Source of the DNA: Pseudosulfitobacter pseudonitzschiae
Lineage (GTDB): Bacteria; Pseudomonadota; Alphaproteobacteria; Rhodobacterales; Rhodobacteraceae
Length of the DNA stretch: 64,000 nt
Assembly (NCBI RefSeq): GCF_002222635.1
Contig: NZ_CP022415.1
Span: forward strand, 992,001-1,056,000
Direction: 5' to 3'
Under the pieces are notes generated by a model. That model ran no database searches, was not told where the DNA came from, and saw nothing but the letters and a program-made list of their open reading frames with translations. The translations under genes were made by a program, and so were the position numbers. The stretch's first letter is position 1, and each line of letters opens with the position of its first letter. Positions 24,575-34,027 of this stretch are shown piece after piece.

Positions 24575-25954
24575 TCATGCGATTTGAGCGATCGCCTGTG
24601 CGGGCTGGGATGCAATCCGCAGCATCACCAGCGCATTGCCGGTAATACCGCTCTGGTCCAGATCCTCTGGCAGATCGGCGAGCGTCGTGGACACGATACG
24701 CTGGTTTGATTTGCTGACATCTGCGGCGATGGTGATTTTTGTTCTGCGCGCGATGCCCTGTGCCAGCAAAGAGTGTCGGATTTTCTGCGCAGCCCCCACG
24801 CCCATGTAGAACACCAAAGTTGTGCCCGGCAGAGCGTGGCGCGCCCAGTCTGTCGTTTCGTCATCGTCTTCGCAGTGGCGTCCGGTGGTCAGGACCAGTG
24901 TATCGGTCTGTCTGCGTTCCGTCAGCGATTGACCCATGATTGCCGCCGCTGCACTCGCCGCAGTCACACCCGGTACAACTTCGACCGGAATATGTGCAAC
25001 ACGGGCGGCATTAAGTTCCTCGGTCGCGCGGCCGAATATGCCTGGATCACCGGATTTCAGACGCACAACGCGGCGGCCTTTGGCTGCTTCGGCAACGATC
25101 AGCGCGCAAATCCGGTCTTGCGGCCACAGGTGCGCGCCCACGGTTTTGCCGACAAAAACGCGCTCGGCGTCGCGGCGGGCCAGTTCCAGCACCTGTGGAT
25201 CGACAAGCCGATCATAAAAGATCACGTCGGCCTCTTGCAGGCGTTGAACGGCGCGCAAGGTTAGCAGATCGCGTGCACCGGGGCCTGCGCCGACCAGTGC
25301 GATATGGCCTTGCTGCGCAGGCACGTCGCGTGTGGAAACCGTCTGCTTCAGCAGGTCGGCAGCGGCGCGTTCCTGTCCGGTTTTGTGCAATTGCCAAGGG
25401 GCGTCGGCAAAGGCCCAACGCCAAAAGGCGCGGCGGTCGGTTTTCGGGATCTGTGCGGCCACCGCGCCGCGCAAACGGCCCGCTAGTGCGGCAAAGGTGC
25501 CAAGGCGCGGGTCCAGCATCTGTTCGACTTCGGTCTTGATCCGGCGGGCCAGCACGGGCGCCGTTCCTTCGGTGCCGATTGCCACGACCACGGGATCGCG
25601 GTCGACCAGTGATGGTGTGGTCATGTCGCACAAGGACGGCTGGTCAACGACGTTGACCTGCGCGTCCGCCTGTTTGGCCAGCGCATGCAGGGCCGCATCC
25701 AGTCCGGGGCAGCCCGTGGCGATGAACACCAGTGCGGCGTCGGCAAAACTGCGCGGGGTAACTGGCGCCGCATCCTGTACCGCGACGCCTGTTGCGACCA
25801 GATCAGCCAGCTCAGCATCCAGATCAGGCGCAAGCAGCACCAGCCGCGCGTCGGTTTTCAACATCAGGCGCGCCTTTTGTGCGGCCTGTTCGCCGCCGCC
25901 TGCAATGACAACGCGGCGGTTGGTGGTGCGGATAAACATTGGAAAGCTGTGCAT
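24575..25954 (-). CDS. cysG: Siroheme synthase (multifunctional)
   Basis: 459 residues. Residues 1-~205 are the precorrin-2 dehydrogenase/ferrochelatase half (VVIAGGGEQAAQKARLML near the start). Residues ~215-459 are the uroporphyrinogen-III methyltransferase half (GAGPGARDLLTLRAVQRLQE, VRLKSGDPGIFGRATEE, VVPGVTAASAAAA, TLVFYMGVG). It makes siroheme, the prosthetic group of the NirB encoded in the same operon. It is the last gene of the nitrate block, 9 bp after the previous stop, with an AGGATC ribosome-binding site. Start at 25954 is preferred; an ATG at 25939 is possible. Confidence 0.92.
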   Translation of the reverse strand: MHSFPMFIRTTNRRVVIAGGGEQAAQKARLMLKTDARLVLLAPDLDAELADLVATGVAVQDAAPVTPRSFADAALVFIATGCPGLDAALHALAKQADAQVNVVDQPSLCDMTTPSLVDRDPVVVAIGTEGTAPVLARRIKTEVEQMLDPRLGTFAALAGRLRGAVAAQIPKTDRRAFWRWAFADAPWQLHKTGQERAAADLLKQTVSTRDVPAQQGHIALVGAGPGARDLLTLRAVQRLQEADVIFYDRLVDPQVLELARRDAERVFVGKTVGAHLWPQDRICALIVAEAAKGRRVVRLKSGDPGIFGRATEELNAARVAHIPVEVVPGVTAASAAAAIMGQSLTERRQTDTLVLTTGRHCEDDDETTDWARHALPGTTLVFYMGVGAAQKIRHSLLAQGIARRTKITIAADVSKSNQRIVSTTLADLPEDLDQSGITGNALVMLRIASQPAQAIAQIA

Positions 25955-25963
25955 GATGATCCT

Positions 25964-26923
25964 CTAGGCGGCTTTGGCGTGGTGGCGGCGGGCCCAAAGG
26001 TCCAGTGCCAAGTGGTTTGCGTCGGCACGCCCGCAGGCACCAAGCACGAGCGCCGCCGTGCTGGTGATGATCGCAGTGGCAAATTCGTCTTGTACGGTGC
26101 CGTTCCAGACATCCGACAAGCGGCTGTCGGTTTCGGACAGGCGCAGGTGGCCGGTCAGCGCGGTGCCGGTCTGACCCTCCCATATCGCGCCGTTGTGCAA
26201 TCCGTGCAAGGTGATGTCTTTGGTGGGATGATGTTCGAATTCGCCCCCGCCGCCCTTCAGCACGCGCAAGCAGGGCTGGTTCAGCAGCAAGGACGCATCG
26301 CGCTGCAATTCGCGGTATGAGGGGTGAAAAACACCCTGCACCGCAATCGGAGCGCTGCCGGGGTTCAGCATACGCAGCACGGTGTTGATGCACGATCGCA
26401 AACCCAGCACATCACGCAAGCGCAGCAGATCCATCAGAGCGGGTGAAATACCCGCCAGCGGGACATATGCGATACCGCTCTGCGCCAAGGCGTCGGGCGC
26501 TTCGGTCCAAGCTACCTGTGCGATCCCGACGTCGGGCAGCGCCGCGCGCACGCTTGCACCTGTGGCCTGATGCGAATTCCAGCCATGCAACAGGACCGGA
26601 TGGCCCGCCTGCGCCACCAGCTTGGCCGCCGCCAGAAACCACGGCTGACCACGGGTGCGTCCGGCGGCATAGGATGGCCAGTCGATCGCGGGGGCCGCAC
26701 CCGCCCAACGGGGCAGGGACGCCCGCGCACCGGCTGTCAGTCCTGCTATTTCTTCGGCGGTTTCCCCCTTCATCCGCATCAGCATCAAAAGGGCGCCGAT
26801 GGCTTCGGGGGCTGCGTTCCCTGACAGGATCAGCGCAATCGCGGCCTCAGCCTCGGCCTGTGTCAGAGACCGCGCGCGGCCTTGACCGCGCCCGAGGATG
26901 GCAACATAGGGCGCAAGGGTCAT
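25964..26923 (-). CDS. Anthranilate phosphoribosyltransferase-like (glycosyltransferase family 3) protein in the nitrate operon
   Basis: 319 residues from ATG 26923, overlapping the nasA stop (ATGA). N-terminal helices match the TrpD/nucleoside-phosphorylase helical domain (SLTQAEAEAAIALILSGN, then LLMLMRMKGETAEEIAGLT). The central part holds VLLHGWNSHQATGA, in place of the canonical PRPP-binding GTGGD loop. It resembles the YbiB-like subgroup, whose members bind nucleic acid and lack transferase activity. Its fixed place between nasA and cysG suggests a role tied to nitrate or siroheme metabolism, but none is known to me. Confidence 0.7.
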   Translation of the reverse strand: MTLAPYVAILGRGQGRARSLTQAEAEAAIALILSGNAAPEAIGALLMLMRMKGETAEEIAGLTAGARASLPRWAGAAPAIDWPSYAAGRTRGQPWFLAAAKLVAQAGHPVLLHGWNSHQATGASVRAALPDVGIAQVAWTEAPDALAQSGIAYVPLAGISPALMDLLRLRDVLGLRSCINTVLRMLNPGSAPIAVQGVFHPSYRELQRDASLLLNQPCLRVLKGGGGEFEHHPTKDITLHGLHNGAIWEGQTGTALTGHLRLSETDSRLSDVWNGTVQDEFATAIITSTAALVLGACGRADANHLALDLWARRHHAKAA

Positions 26924-29562
26924 TCTGCCGCCTCGACGCGCTGGGCTGCGGCCAGAAGCACCGCAATCTCGGGCCTGCAAGAGCCGCAGTTTGTGCCCGC
27001 GCCGGTGCAGGCGCCCACCTGTGCGACGGTCGCCGCCTGTCCACTGTCGATGGCCGCACCGATGGTGTTCAGCCCGACGCCCAAACAGGCGCAGACGACC
27101 GGACCTGGGTCCGGCATATCGGCGCTGGGGCGTCCCGAGAGCGGCGCAGTTGCACCCTGTCCGAGTTGCGACACAAGGTGATCGCGCGACAGTGCGACCG
27201 GTGTTCTGGACACGAAGAGTGCCGCCAGCAGGCGGTTGTCCCCGTCCAGAAACGCCATGCGGGCGGTGCCGGTCGCGGGGTCTGCAATGCTTTGACAACG
27301 GGCATGGGGCAGGGCGAACAGACGGCGGGCGTCGGTCTCCCAATCCTGCGGGGCATGGTTGCCTGCCAGTTCGGCCCGCCAGCCGTGTTCAACGCGGCTG
27401 CGCGCCCAGTAAGGGCAGTCGGGGGCCAGCTTGTCGGTACTGGCCGCAAAGCCGAACCACGCGGCATCAAAGGGTGCCAGTGCCACAACAGCGGCCTTGC
27501 TTTCGGGTTGGCCCGAAACGGGGTCCACGATGCCCGGCACCAGCGCGTCGATGCGCCCCGTGGGGGCGGTTTCCCCGGTCCAGTGCATCGGGGCAAAGAC
27601 CTGACCACGCTGCACCCTGTCGGTGATCAGCGACCGCAGCACACAGCGCCCCGTGGGGCTGGTTGCAGTGACCAGCGTTGCAGGTGCGATGCCAAGGGCT
27701 GCGGCGTCCTGCGGGTGGATTTCCAGAAACGGTTCACCCAGATGCTGGTTCAGACGAGGGGCCTTGGCGGTGCGGGTCATCGTGTGCCACTGATCGCGGA
27801 TGCGGCCCGTGTTCAGAACGAATGGAAAGCGTGGGCTGGTGCGGGCCTCGGGCGGGCGTGCCGTGACGGGGATCATTCGGGCGCGTCCTTCGGGGGTAAA
27901 GAACCGGCCATCAGCAAAGAACCGTTCGGTGCCGCCATCTTTGGTGACAGGCCAGCGCGTCGGTTGCAAAGCGGCATAGCCCGCTTCGCCCAAACCGGTC
28001 AGGCCGGATATGTCAAAGTCGCGTCCGGTTGCCGCCGCCAGACCCGACAAGGCGGCATATTCATCGAATATCTGGGCAGGGGACGCAAAGTCGAACGCCT
28101 TGTGCCAGCCCATCTTGCGGCCAACCTCGGCCATGATCGCCCAATCGGGCCGCGTCGCGCCGGGGGCGGGCAGCGCAGCGCGTTGGCGGCTGATCGTGCG
28201 ATCGGAATTGGTGACGGTGCCGTTCTTTTCGCCCCAGCCTGTCGCGGGCAGCAGAACGTGGGCCAACCGCGCGGTGTCCGTCTTGGCGGTCAGGTCGCTG
28301 ACCACCACGAAATCGCAGCCCGCGATCGCATCGCGCACCGCATCCGCATCGGGCATCGACACGGCGGGGTTGGTGCAAACGATCCACAACGCCTTGATCT
28401 GGCCGGTGCGCACCCTTTCAAACAGATCGACAGCCTTTAATCCGGCGGCTTGCGGCATCGTTGGCGCGTCCCAGAAGGTGCGCACCAGATCGCGGTGCGC
28501 GGGGTCTTCTATGTCCAGATGACAGGCCAGCGCATTGGCAAGCCCGCCCACCTCGCGGCCACCCATCGCATTGGGCTGGCCGGTGACGGAAAACGGCCCC
28601 ATGCCAGGCTTGCCGATGCGGCCCGTGGCAAGGTGGCAGTTGATGATCGCGTTGACCTTGTCCGTGCCGGAAGAAGACTGGTTCACCCCCTGACTGAAGA
28701 CGGTTACGACCTTTTCCGTGCGCAGCCACAGATGGCAGAATGCGTCCAGCTGGTCCGCAGGCAAGCCCGCGACATTTCTGTCTTGGGCCCGAGCTGCGCG
28801 CAATGCCGCGTCAAAGCCATCGACATGGCGCAAAAAGGCAGTATCGAGGGCACCGCCGTCGTTGATCGCTGACAGCAGGCGGTTGAACAGGGCAACATCA
28901 CTGCCCGGAGCAAGCGCCAGATGCATATCCGCCAGATCGCATGTGGCCGTCCGGCGGGGGTCGATCACGACGACCTTCATGGCGGGCCGCGCTGCCTTGG
29001 CCGCAGCAAGCCGCTGGTACAACACAGGATGACACCACGCGAGGTTGCTGCCGACCAGAACCACCAGATCGGCCAGTTCCAGATCCTCGTAGGTGCCCGG
29101 AACGGTGTCGGTGCCAAAGGCGCGTTTTTGCCCTGCAACTGTAGAGGCCATGCAAAGGCGCGAGTTGGTATCAATGTTCGCCGAGCCGATAAAGCCTTTC
29201 ATAAGCTTGTTGGCGACGTAGTAATCCTCGGTCAGCAACTGGCCCGAGACGTAGAGTGCAACAGAATCAGGGCCATGTCTGGCGATGCTCTGCGAAAAGC
29301 GGTCCGCCACCAAAGACAGCGCCGTGTCCCAGTCCGTGTCGGTGCCGTTGACACGCGGCGACAACAGCCGGTCGTCCAGCGAAAGGGTCTCGCCCAAGGC
29401 AAAGCCCTTGGAACACAGCCGCCCGTGGTTGGCAGGATGGTCGGGGTCTCCGCGCACCGACAGGCCACCGTTACCGTCGGGCCGCACAAGCACGCCGCAT
29501 CCGACACCACAATAGGCGCAGGTGGTCCGGATTTCATCCCTGTGCGGCGTCCCGTCCATCAT
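26920..29562 (-). CDS. nasA: Assimilatory nitrate reductase catalytic subunit
   Basis: 880 residues, molybdopterin oxidoreductase family. The N-terminal [4Fe-4S] cysteines are C15, C18, C22 (CAYCGVGC) and C50 (GRLCSKGF). Mo-bisMGD binding domains follow (LVVLVGSNLAWCHPVLYQR, VFSQGVNQSSSGTDKVNAII, and the C-terminal molydopterin dinucleotide-binding domain with NTGRIRDQWHTMTRT). The last ~60 residues form a BFD-like [2Fe-2S] module (CACLG ... CTGAGTNCGSC), as in Klebsiella-type NasA. It reduces nitrate to nitrite in the cytoplasm. The start overlaps the nirD stop. Confidence 0.92.
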   Translation of the reverse strand: MMDGTPHRDEIRTTCAYCGVGCGVLVRPDGNGGLSVRGDPDHPANHGRLCSKGFALGETLSLDDRLLSPRVNGTDTDWDTALSLVADRFSQSIARHGPDSVALYVSGQLLTEDYYVANKLMKGFIGSANIDTNSRLCMASTVAGQKRAFGTDTVPGTYEDLELADLVVLVGSNLAWCHPVLYQRLAAAKAARPAMKVVVIDPRRTATCDLADMHLALAPGSDVALFNRLLSAINDGGALDTAFLRHVDGFDAALRAARAQDRNVAGLPADQLDAFCHLWLRTEKVVTVFSQGVNQSSSGTDKVNAIINCHLATGRIGKPGMGPFSVTGQPNAMGGREVGGLANALACHLDIEDPAHRDLVRTFWDAPTMPQAAGLKAVDLFERVRTGQIKALWIVCTNPAVSMPDADAVRDAIAGCDFVVVSDLTAKTDTARLAHVLLPATGWGEKNGTVTNSDRTISRQRAALPAPGATRPDWAIMAEVGRKMGWHKAFDFASPAQIFDEYAALSGLAAATGRDFDISGLTGLGEAGYAALQPTRWPVTKDGGTERFFADGRFFTPEGRARMIPVTARPPEARTSPRFPFVLNTGRIRDQWHTMTRTAKAPRLNQHLGEPFLEIHPQDAAALGIAPATLVTATSPTGRCVLRSLITDRVQRGQVFAPMHWTGETAPTGRIDALVPGIVDPVSGQPESKAAVVALAPFDAAWFGFAASTDKLAPDCPYWARSRVEHGWRAELAGNHAPQDWETDARRLFALPHARCQSIADPATGTARMAFLDGDNRLLAALFVSRTPVALSRDHLVSQLGQGATAPLSGRPSADMPDPGPVVCACLGVGLNTIGAAIDSGQAATVAQVGACTGAGTNCGSCRPEIAVLLAAAQRVEAAE

Positions 29563-29894
29563 GCCACCCGTCCACGGCGCAGGTTCTGGACATCAAGCAG
29601 GATACGCCCGCCTTGAACACGTATGGCATAGGTGTTGACTGCGCCCGTATCAGCGCCCTGCGCCAGTCCCGTGTCCAGCCGCAACACCATGTTGTGCAGC
29701 GGACAGGTGACAGACCGACCATGCACGATGCCCTCGCTTAGCGGGCCGCCCTTGTGCGGGCAGGCGTCGTCGATGGCGAACACCTCGTTTTCCGCTGTAC
29801 GAAAGATTGCGACGCAGCCCAGATGGGTTTTCACGACGCGGGCCCCCCGTTCGGGGATGTCTTCCAGCGCACCAATATCTGTCCAGTCGGTCAT
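29559..29894 (-). CDS. nirD: Nitrite reductase (NAD(P)H) small subunit
   Basis: 111 residues from ATG 29894, overlapping the nirB stop (ATGA). A Rieske-like fold with both cluster motifs intact: CPHKGGPL and CPLHNMVLRL, i.e. C-x-H and C-x2-H. Many NirD proteins, including E. coli, have lost these ligands, so this one may still carry a [2Fe-2S] centre and pass electrons, either to NirB or to NasA encoded next. A longer upstream in-frame extension lies entirely inside nirB and is rejected. Confidence 0.9.
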   Translation of the reverse strand: MTDWTDIGALEDIPERGARVVKTHLGCVAIFRTAENEVFAIDDACPHKGGPLSEGIVHGRSVTCPLHNMVLRLDTGLAQGADTGAVNTYAIRVQGGRILLDVQNLRRGRVA

Positions 29895-32335
29895 TCTGCG
29901 GCCTCCAGCGTAAGATCTGCCAGCGGCGCGTAAAGTGCGCGATAGGCAGGTTTGGTGCGCTCGGCCCACGGATCTTGCTGCATGAACTGCTGCGCGAAAT
30001 AGAACCGGTCGGCCAAGGCGCGGCGGCTGTCCGCGTCTGTCACGACGCGCGCAACGATGTGGTCGAGGCCTACGTTTTCCATCCACTTGTACATCCGCTC
30101 AAGATAGGCGGCTTCTTCGCGGTAGAGCTGAACAACTGCGGCAGTGTGTTCCAGAACCTCGTCCTCGGTCTTGACGGTACACATCACGACGGTGCCCTGA
30201 ATGTGCAGGCCCGCAGCGCCACCGATGTGCAAGACATAGCCGCTGTCTACGCAGATCACGCCCACGTCCTTGCAGGTGCTTTCGGCGCAGTTCCGGGGGC
30301 AGCCGGACACGGCCATCTTGACCTTGGCGGGTGTCCACGCCCCCCAAAGCGCCTTTTCCATTCGGATCCCAAGGCCGGTGCTGTCTTGCGTACCAAAGCG
30401 GCAATGATCGGTGCCGACACAGGTTTTCACCGTGCGCAGCCCCTTGGCATAGGCCTGTCCACTGACCATGCCCGCCGCGTTCAGATCGGCCCAGATGTCG
30501 GGCAGATCCTGCTTTTTCACGCCTAGCAGGTCGATACGCTGGCCGCCTGTCACCTTGACGGTCTGAACGGCGTATTTGTCCGCAGCATCCGCAATCGCGC
30601 GCAGCTCGTCTGATGTGGTGATCCCACCCCACATGCGCGGTACGACCGAATATGTGCCATCCTTCTGGATGTTGGAGTGCATCCGTTCGTTCACAAAGCG
30701 GCTTTGGTCGTCGTCCTGATATTCGCCGGGCCAATCGCACAGTAGGTAGTAGTTCAACGCCGGACGGCACGACGCACAGCCACAAGAGGTGGTCCACCCG
30801 CATTCCTGCATCACGGCGGCCATTGATTTCAGCGCGCGGCTTTTGATCAGGCGGCGCACGTCCATATGGGTCAGCGGCGTGCAGGGGCACATCGGCTTGA
30901 CGGTCTGTACTTCGAACCCGTCGCCCAAAGTCAGCGCCATGACCTGTTCGACCAGCCCTGTACACGATCCGCAAGAGGCGCTGGCTTTGGTCTGGGCACG
31001 TACATCGGTCAGGCTGGTTGCGCCGCCGTTGATCACATCGACAATTCTTGATTTGCAAACGCCGTTGCAGCCGCAGATTTCTGCGTCATCCGGTAAGGCT
31101 GCAACGGCTGCCAACGGGTCCGAGGGGGTGCCTCCCTGAAAAGCCGGACCAAATATCAGCGTGTCGCGCATGTCCGACACATCGCTGCGGTCTTTGATCA
31201 GTCCGTGAAACCATGCGCCATCTGCCGTGTCACCGTACATGACCGCACCGATCAGACGGGTGCCTTGCAGAACCAGACGTTTATAGATGCCGCGTGCCGG
31301 GTCGCGAAACACGATGTCGTCGCGTCCGTCACCTTCGGCAAAATCGCCCGCGCTGAACAAATCACAGCCCGTCACCTTCAGCTTTGTGGCGACCTCTTTG
31401 GGGATAAAGGCCGCGGTCCTTTCCCCCAGCGTATCGGCGGCCACTTTGGCCTGATCGTACAAAGGGGCCACAAGGCCAAAAACCGCGCCCTGATGTTCGA
31501 TACATTCGCCAAGGGCGAGGATATTGGCGTCTGATGTCACCATCGCGTCGTCCACGTGGATACCGCGCCCGACGGCCAGACCGGCATCATTTGCAAGGGC
31601 CACGTTCGGGCGGATACCAACCGCCATGACCAGCAGATCGCACGAAATCTCTGTTCCGTCGTCCAGACGCAGGCCGCTGACGCGACCGTCGGTGCCGAGT
31701 ATCTCTTTGGAGTTGGCAGAAGTCAGGACAGTAATGCCTTTTTCCTCCAACGACTTTTTCAGAAGATAGCCGGCAGCTTCGTCCAACTGGCGTTCCATCA
31801 GGTGGGCCATGACGTGAACAACCGTCACGTCGATGCCTTGTGCCTTCATGCCGGCCGCCGCCTCCAGCCCCAACAGGCCGCCGCCAATGACAATGGCCCG
31901 CGATCCGGGCGTGGCGCCAAGGGCCATCATGGTTTCGGTGTCGTCCAGATCGCGGTAGGGAATAACACCCTGCAGATCATGGCCGGGCAGCGGGATCATA
32001 AAGGGGTTCGATCCGGTGGCGATCACAAGACGGTCATAGGGCACCGCGCCATTCTCGCCGACGACAAGACGCGCGTCGCGGTCAATCCGCAGCACTTTTT
32101 CCCCGAAGCGGCAGGTGACGCCATTCGCTTCGTACCATTGAGCATCATGGGTCACGATGTCGGCAAAGGTCTTTTCGCCCGACAGAACGGGTGACAGCAT
32201 CAACCGGTTGTAGTTGCCACGGGGTTCGGCGTTGAACAGCGTGACATTCCACGCATCGGGTTGGGTTTCAAACAGATGCTCCAGCATCCGGCCCGAGGCC
32301 ATACCGGCCCCGATGATGATCAGATTTCTGGTCAT
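29891..32335 (-). CDS. nirB: Nitrite reductase (NAD(P)H) large subunit
   Basis: 814 residues. An N-terminal FAD/NAD(P)H oxidoreductase (IIGAGMASGRMLEHL at the start, AIVIGGGLLGLEAAAG near 150) is followed by BFD-type [2Fe-2S] domains (CGCNGVCKS; CGSCTGLVEQV) and a ferredoxin-like plus siroheme/[4Fe-4S] sulfite/nitrite reductase domain (C-x5-C in TCVGTDHCRFG and C-x3-C in GCPRNCAEST). It reduces nitrite to ammonium with six electrons from NAD(P)H. It starts 3 bp past the nrtCD stop. Confidence 0.93.
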   Translation of the reverse strand: MTRNLIIIGAGMASGRMLEHLFETQPDAWNVTLFNAEPRGNYNRLMLSPVLSGEKTFADIVTHDAQWYEANGVTCRFGEKVLRIDRDARLVVGENGAVPYDRLVIATGSNPFMIPLPGHDLQGVIPYRDLDDTETMMALGATPGSRAIVIGGGLLGLEAAAGMKAQGIDVTVVHVMAHLMERQLDEAAGYLLKKSLEEKGITVLTSANSKEILGTDGRVSGLRLDDGTEISCDLLVMAVGIRPNVALANDAGLAVGRGIHVDDAMVTSDANILALGECIEHQGAVFGLVAPLYDQAKVAADTLGERTAAFIPKEVATKLKVTGCDLFSAGDFAEGDGRDDIVFRDPARGIYKRLVLQGTRLIGAVMYGDTADGAWFHGLIKDRSDVSDMRDTLIFGPAFQGGTPSDPLAAVAALPDDAEICGCNGVCKSRIVDVINGGATSLTDVRAQTKASASCGSCTGLVEQVMALTLGDGFEVQTVKPMCPCTPLTHMDVRRLIKSRALKSMAAVMQECGWTTSCGCASCRPALNYYLLCDWPGEYQDDDQSRFVNERMHSNIQKDGTYSVVPRMWGGITTSDELRAIADAADKYAVQTVKVTGGQRIDLLGVKKQDLPDIWADLNAAGMVSGQAYAKGLRTVKTCVGTDHCRFGTQDSTGLGIRMEKALWGAWTPAKVKMAVSGCPRNCAESTCKDVGVICVDSGYVLHIGGAAGLHIQGTVVMCTVKTEDEVLEHTAAVVQLYREEAAYLERMYKWMENVGLDHIVARVVTDADSRRALADRFYFAQQFMQQDPWAERTKPAYRALYAPLADLTLEAAE

Positions 32336-32338
32336 GGC

Positions 32339-34027
32339 TTACTCCGCAGCGATGTTTTTGGGTTTCGGCGCAGGTTTCGCGCCGTGTTCGTATTCTGTCA
32401 GGAAATCAAGAACCTCCTGCCGGTAATTGTAGTAGTCAGGGTGGGCCAAAAGCGCCTTGCGGGTGCGGGGACGGGGCAGCTTCACCTCGGTGATCCTGCC
32501 GATCGTGGCCTGCGGGCCGTTGGTCATCATGACAACACGGTCAGCCAGCAAGATTGCCTCGTCCACGTCATGGGTCACGCAGACTGCCGTCACCTTGGTG
32601 CGCGACCAGACTTCCATCAGGACTTCTTGCAATTCCCAGCGTGTCAGGCTGTCGAGCATCCCGAAAGGCTCGTCCAGCAGCAGCAGTTTGGGGGACAGGG
32701 CAAAGGCACGCGCGATGCCGACACGTTGTTTCATGCCGTTCGACATCGAATGTGCGTCACGGTCCATTGCATCGCCAAGTCCCACGCGTTCCAGGTAGTA
32801 TTCCACCACCTCTTGCCGCTCGGCCTGCGACGCCTTGGGATAGACTTTTTCAACGCCAATCGCGACGTTCTGCTTGGCGGTAAGCCACGGAAACAGGTTG
32901 GGCGACTGAAAGACCACCGCACGTTCGGGGTCGGCCCCTTCGACGTGGCGCCCGTCCAGTTTGATTGCCCCTTTGGAAATTGCGTTCAAACCGGCGGCCA
33001 TGGTCAGCACTGTCGACTTGCCGCAACCGGAGTGGCCGATCAGGCTGATAAATTCGCCCTGATTCACCTTTAGATCGAAGTTTTCGACCACTGTCAGCGG
33101 CCCCTTGGGGGTCGGGTAAACTTTGTGAAGCTGGGAGAAGTCGAGAAAGCGTTCCGCGATCATGCCTTCGCGGGCGTCTTTGACCACGGCAGGGATCGTC
33201 TGGTGGATCGGCGTCACGTCGGGCAGGTGGCGTGTTTCCGTCACTTTGGCCGCGATGCCGACATCCATCAGATATTGGGTGATCTGCGCGCGCAGCTTTT
33301 TGAAACCGGTATCGTGGTTCATCGCATCGCGGTTGCGTGGTCTGGGGATATTCACCGCGACCGGATCGGCAAGCGTGCCATTGGGGTTCAGCACGATGAT
33401 GCGGTCCGCCAGCAATATCGCCTCGTCCACATCGTTGGTGATCAGGATACAGGTCTTTTTGTCGGCTTCCCAGATTTCCAGAATTTCGTCTGCCAGATTG
33501 GCGCGGGTCAGCGCATCCAGCGCCGACAATGGTTCGTCCAGCAGCAAAAGATCGGGCTCCATCGCCAGCGCACGCGCCACCGCAACCCGCTGGCGCATAC
33601 CACCAGACAGTTCTGCGGGGCGGCGGTGGGCGGCATGTGCAAGCCCGACCATCGCGATATAATGATCGGCCTTGGCCGTCTTTTCAGCCTTTGGTATCTT
33701 TCCGTGCACGGCTTCGATGGCCAGCATGATGTTTCCGCGCACGGTCAGCCACGGCATCAGGCTATAGCTTTGGAACACCAGACCCCGATCCGGTCCCGGT
33801 CCGGAAATGGGCGCGCCACGGAATGTCAGGGTGCCGCTGTCGGGCACCTCAAGTCCCGCGACCAGGTTCATCAGGGTGGACTTTCCGGTGCCGGAAAATC
33901 CGAGGATGGCAAGAAATTCGCCCTCTTTCACGCTCAGGGTGATGTCCTGAAGGACTTCGGCGCGGTGTGTGCCTTCGCCAAACCCCTTGTTTATGTTTTT
34001 GAAGTCGAGAATACCCATGTCGTTCAC
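32339..34027 (-). CDS. Nitrate ABC transporter ATP-binding protein with two fused ATPase domains
   Basis: 562 residues made of two complete NrtD-type ATPases in one chain. Domain 1 has Walker A GFSGTGKST, signature LSGGMRQRVAVARAL and Walker B LLLLDEPLSALD; domain 2 has GHSGCGKST, the altered signature MSNGMKQRVGIARAF and LLLLDEPFGMLD. The linker (~residues 235-300) matches neither a transporter nor a binding protein. Cyanobacterial importers use separate NrtC and NrtD; here one polypeptide supplies both sites. Start is GTG 34027 (GTGA overlap with nrtB) or ATG 34018; neither has a clear ribosome-binding site. Confidence 0.88.
   Translation of the reverse strand: MNDMGILDFKNINKGFGEGTHRAEVLQDITLSVKEGEFLAILGFSGTGKSTLMNLVAGLEVPDSGTLTFRGAPISGPGPDRGLVFQSYSLMPWLTVRGNIMLAIEAVHGKIPKAEKTAKADHYIAMVGLAHAAHRRPAELSGGMRQRVAVARALAMEPDLLLLDEPLSALDALTRANLADEILEIWEADKKTCILITNDVDEAILLADRIIVLNPNGTLADPVAVNIPRPRNRDAMNHDTGFKKLRAQITQYLMDVGIAAKVTETRHLPDVTPIHQTIPAVVKDAREGMIAERFLDFSQLHKVYPTPKGPLTVVENFDLKVNQGEFISLIGHSGCGKSTVLTMAAGLNAISKGAIKLDGRHVEGADPERAVVFQSPNLFPWLTAKQNVAIGVEKVYPKASQAERQEVVEYYLERVGLGDAMDRDAHSMSNGMKQRVGIARAFALSPKLLLLDEPFGMLDSLTRWELQEVLMEVWSRTKVTAVCVTHDVDEAILLADRVVMMTNGPQATIGRITEVKLPRPRTRKALLAHPDYYNYRQEVLDFLTEYEHGAKPAPKPKNIAAE

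Noticed and set aside
26920-29562. Reading the molybdoenzyme as a formate dehydrogenase
   Set aside because: Co-encoded with nirBD, nrt genes and cysG, and it has the C-terminal BFD-like iron-sulfur module of NasA; no selenocysteine or formate-dehydrogenase partners.
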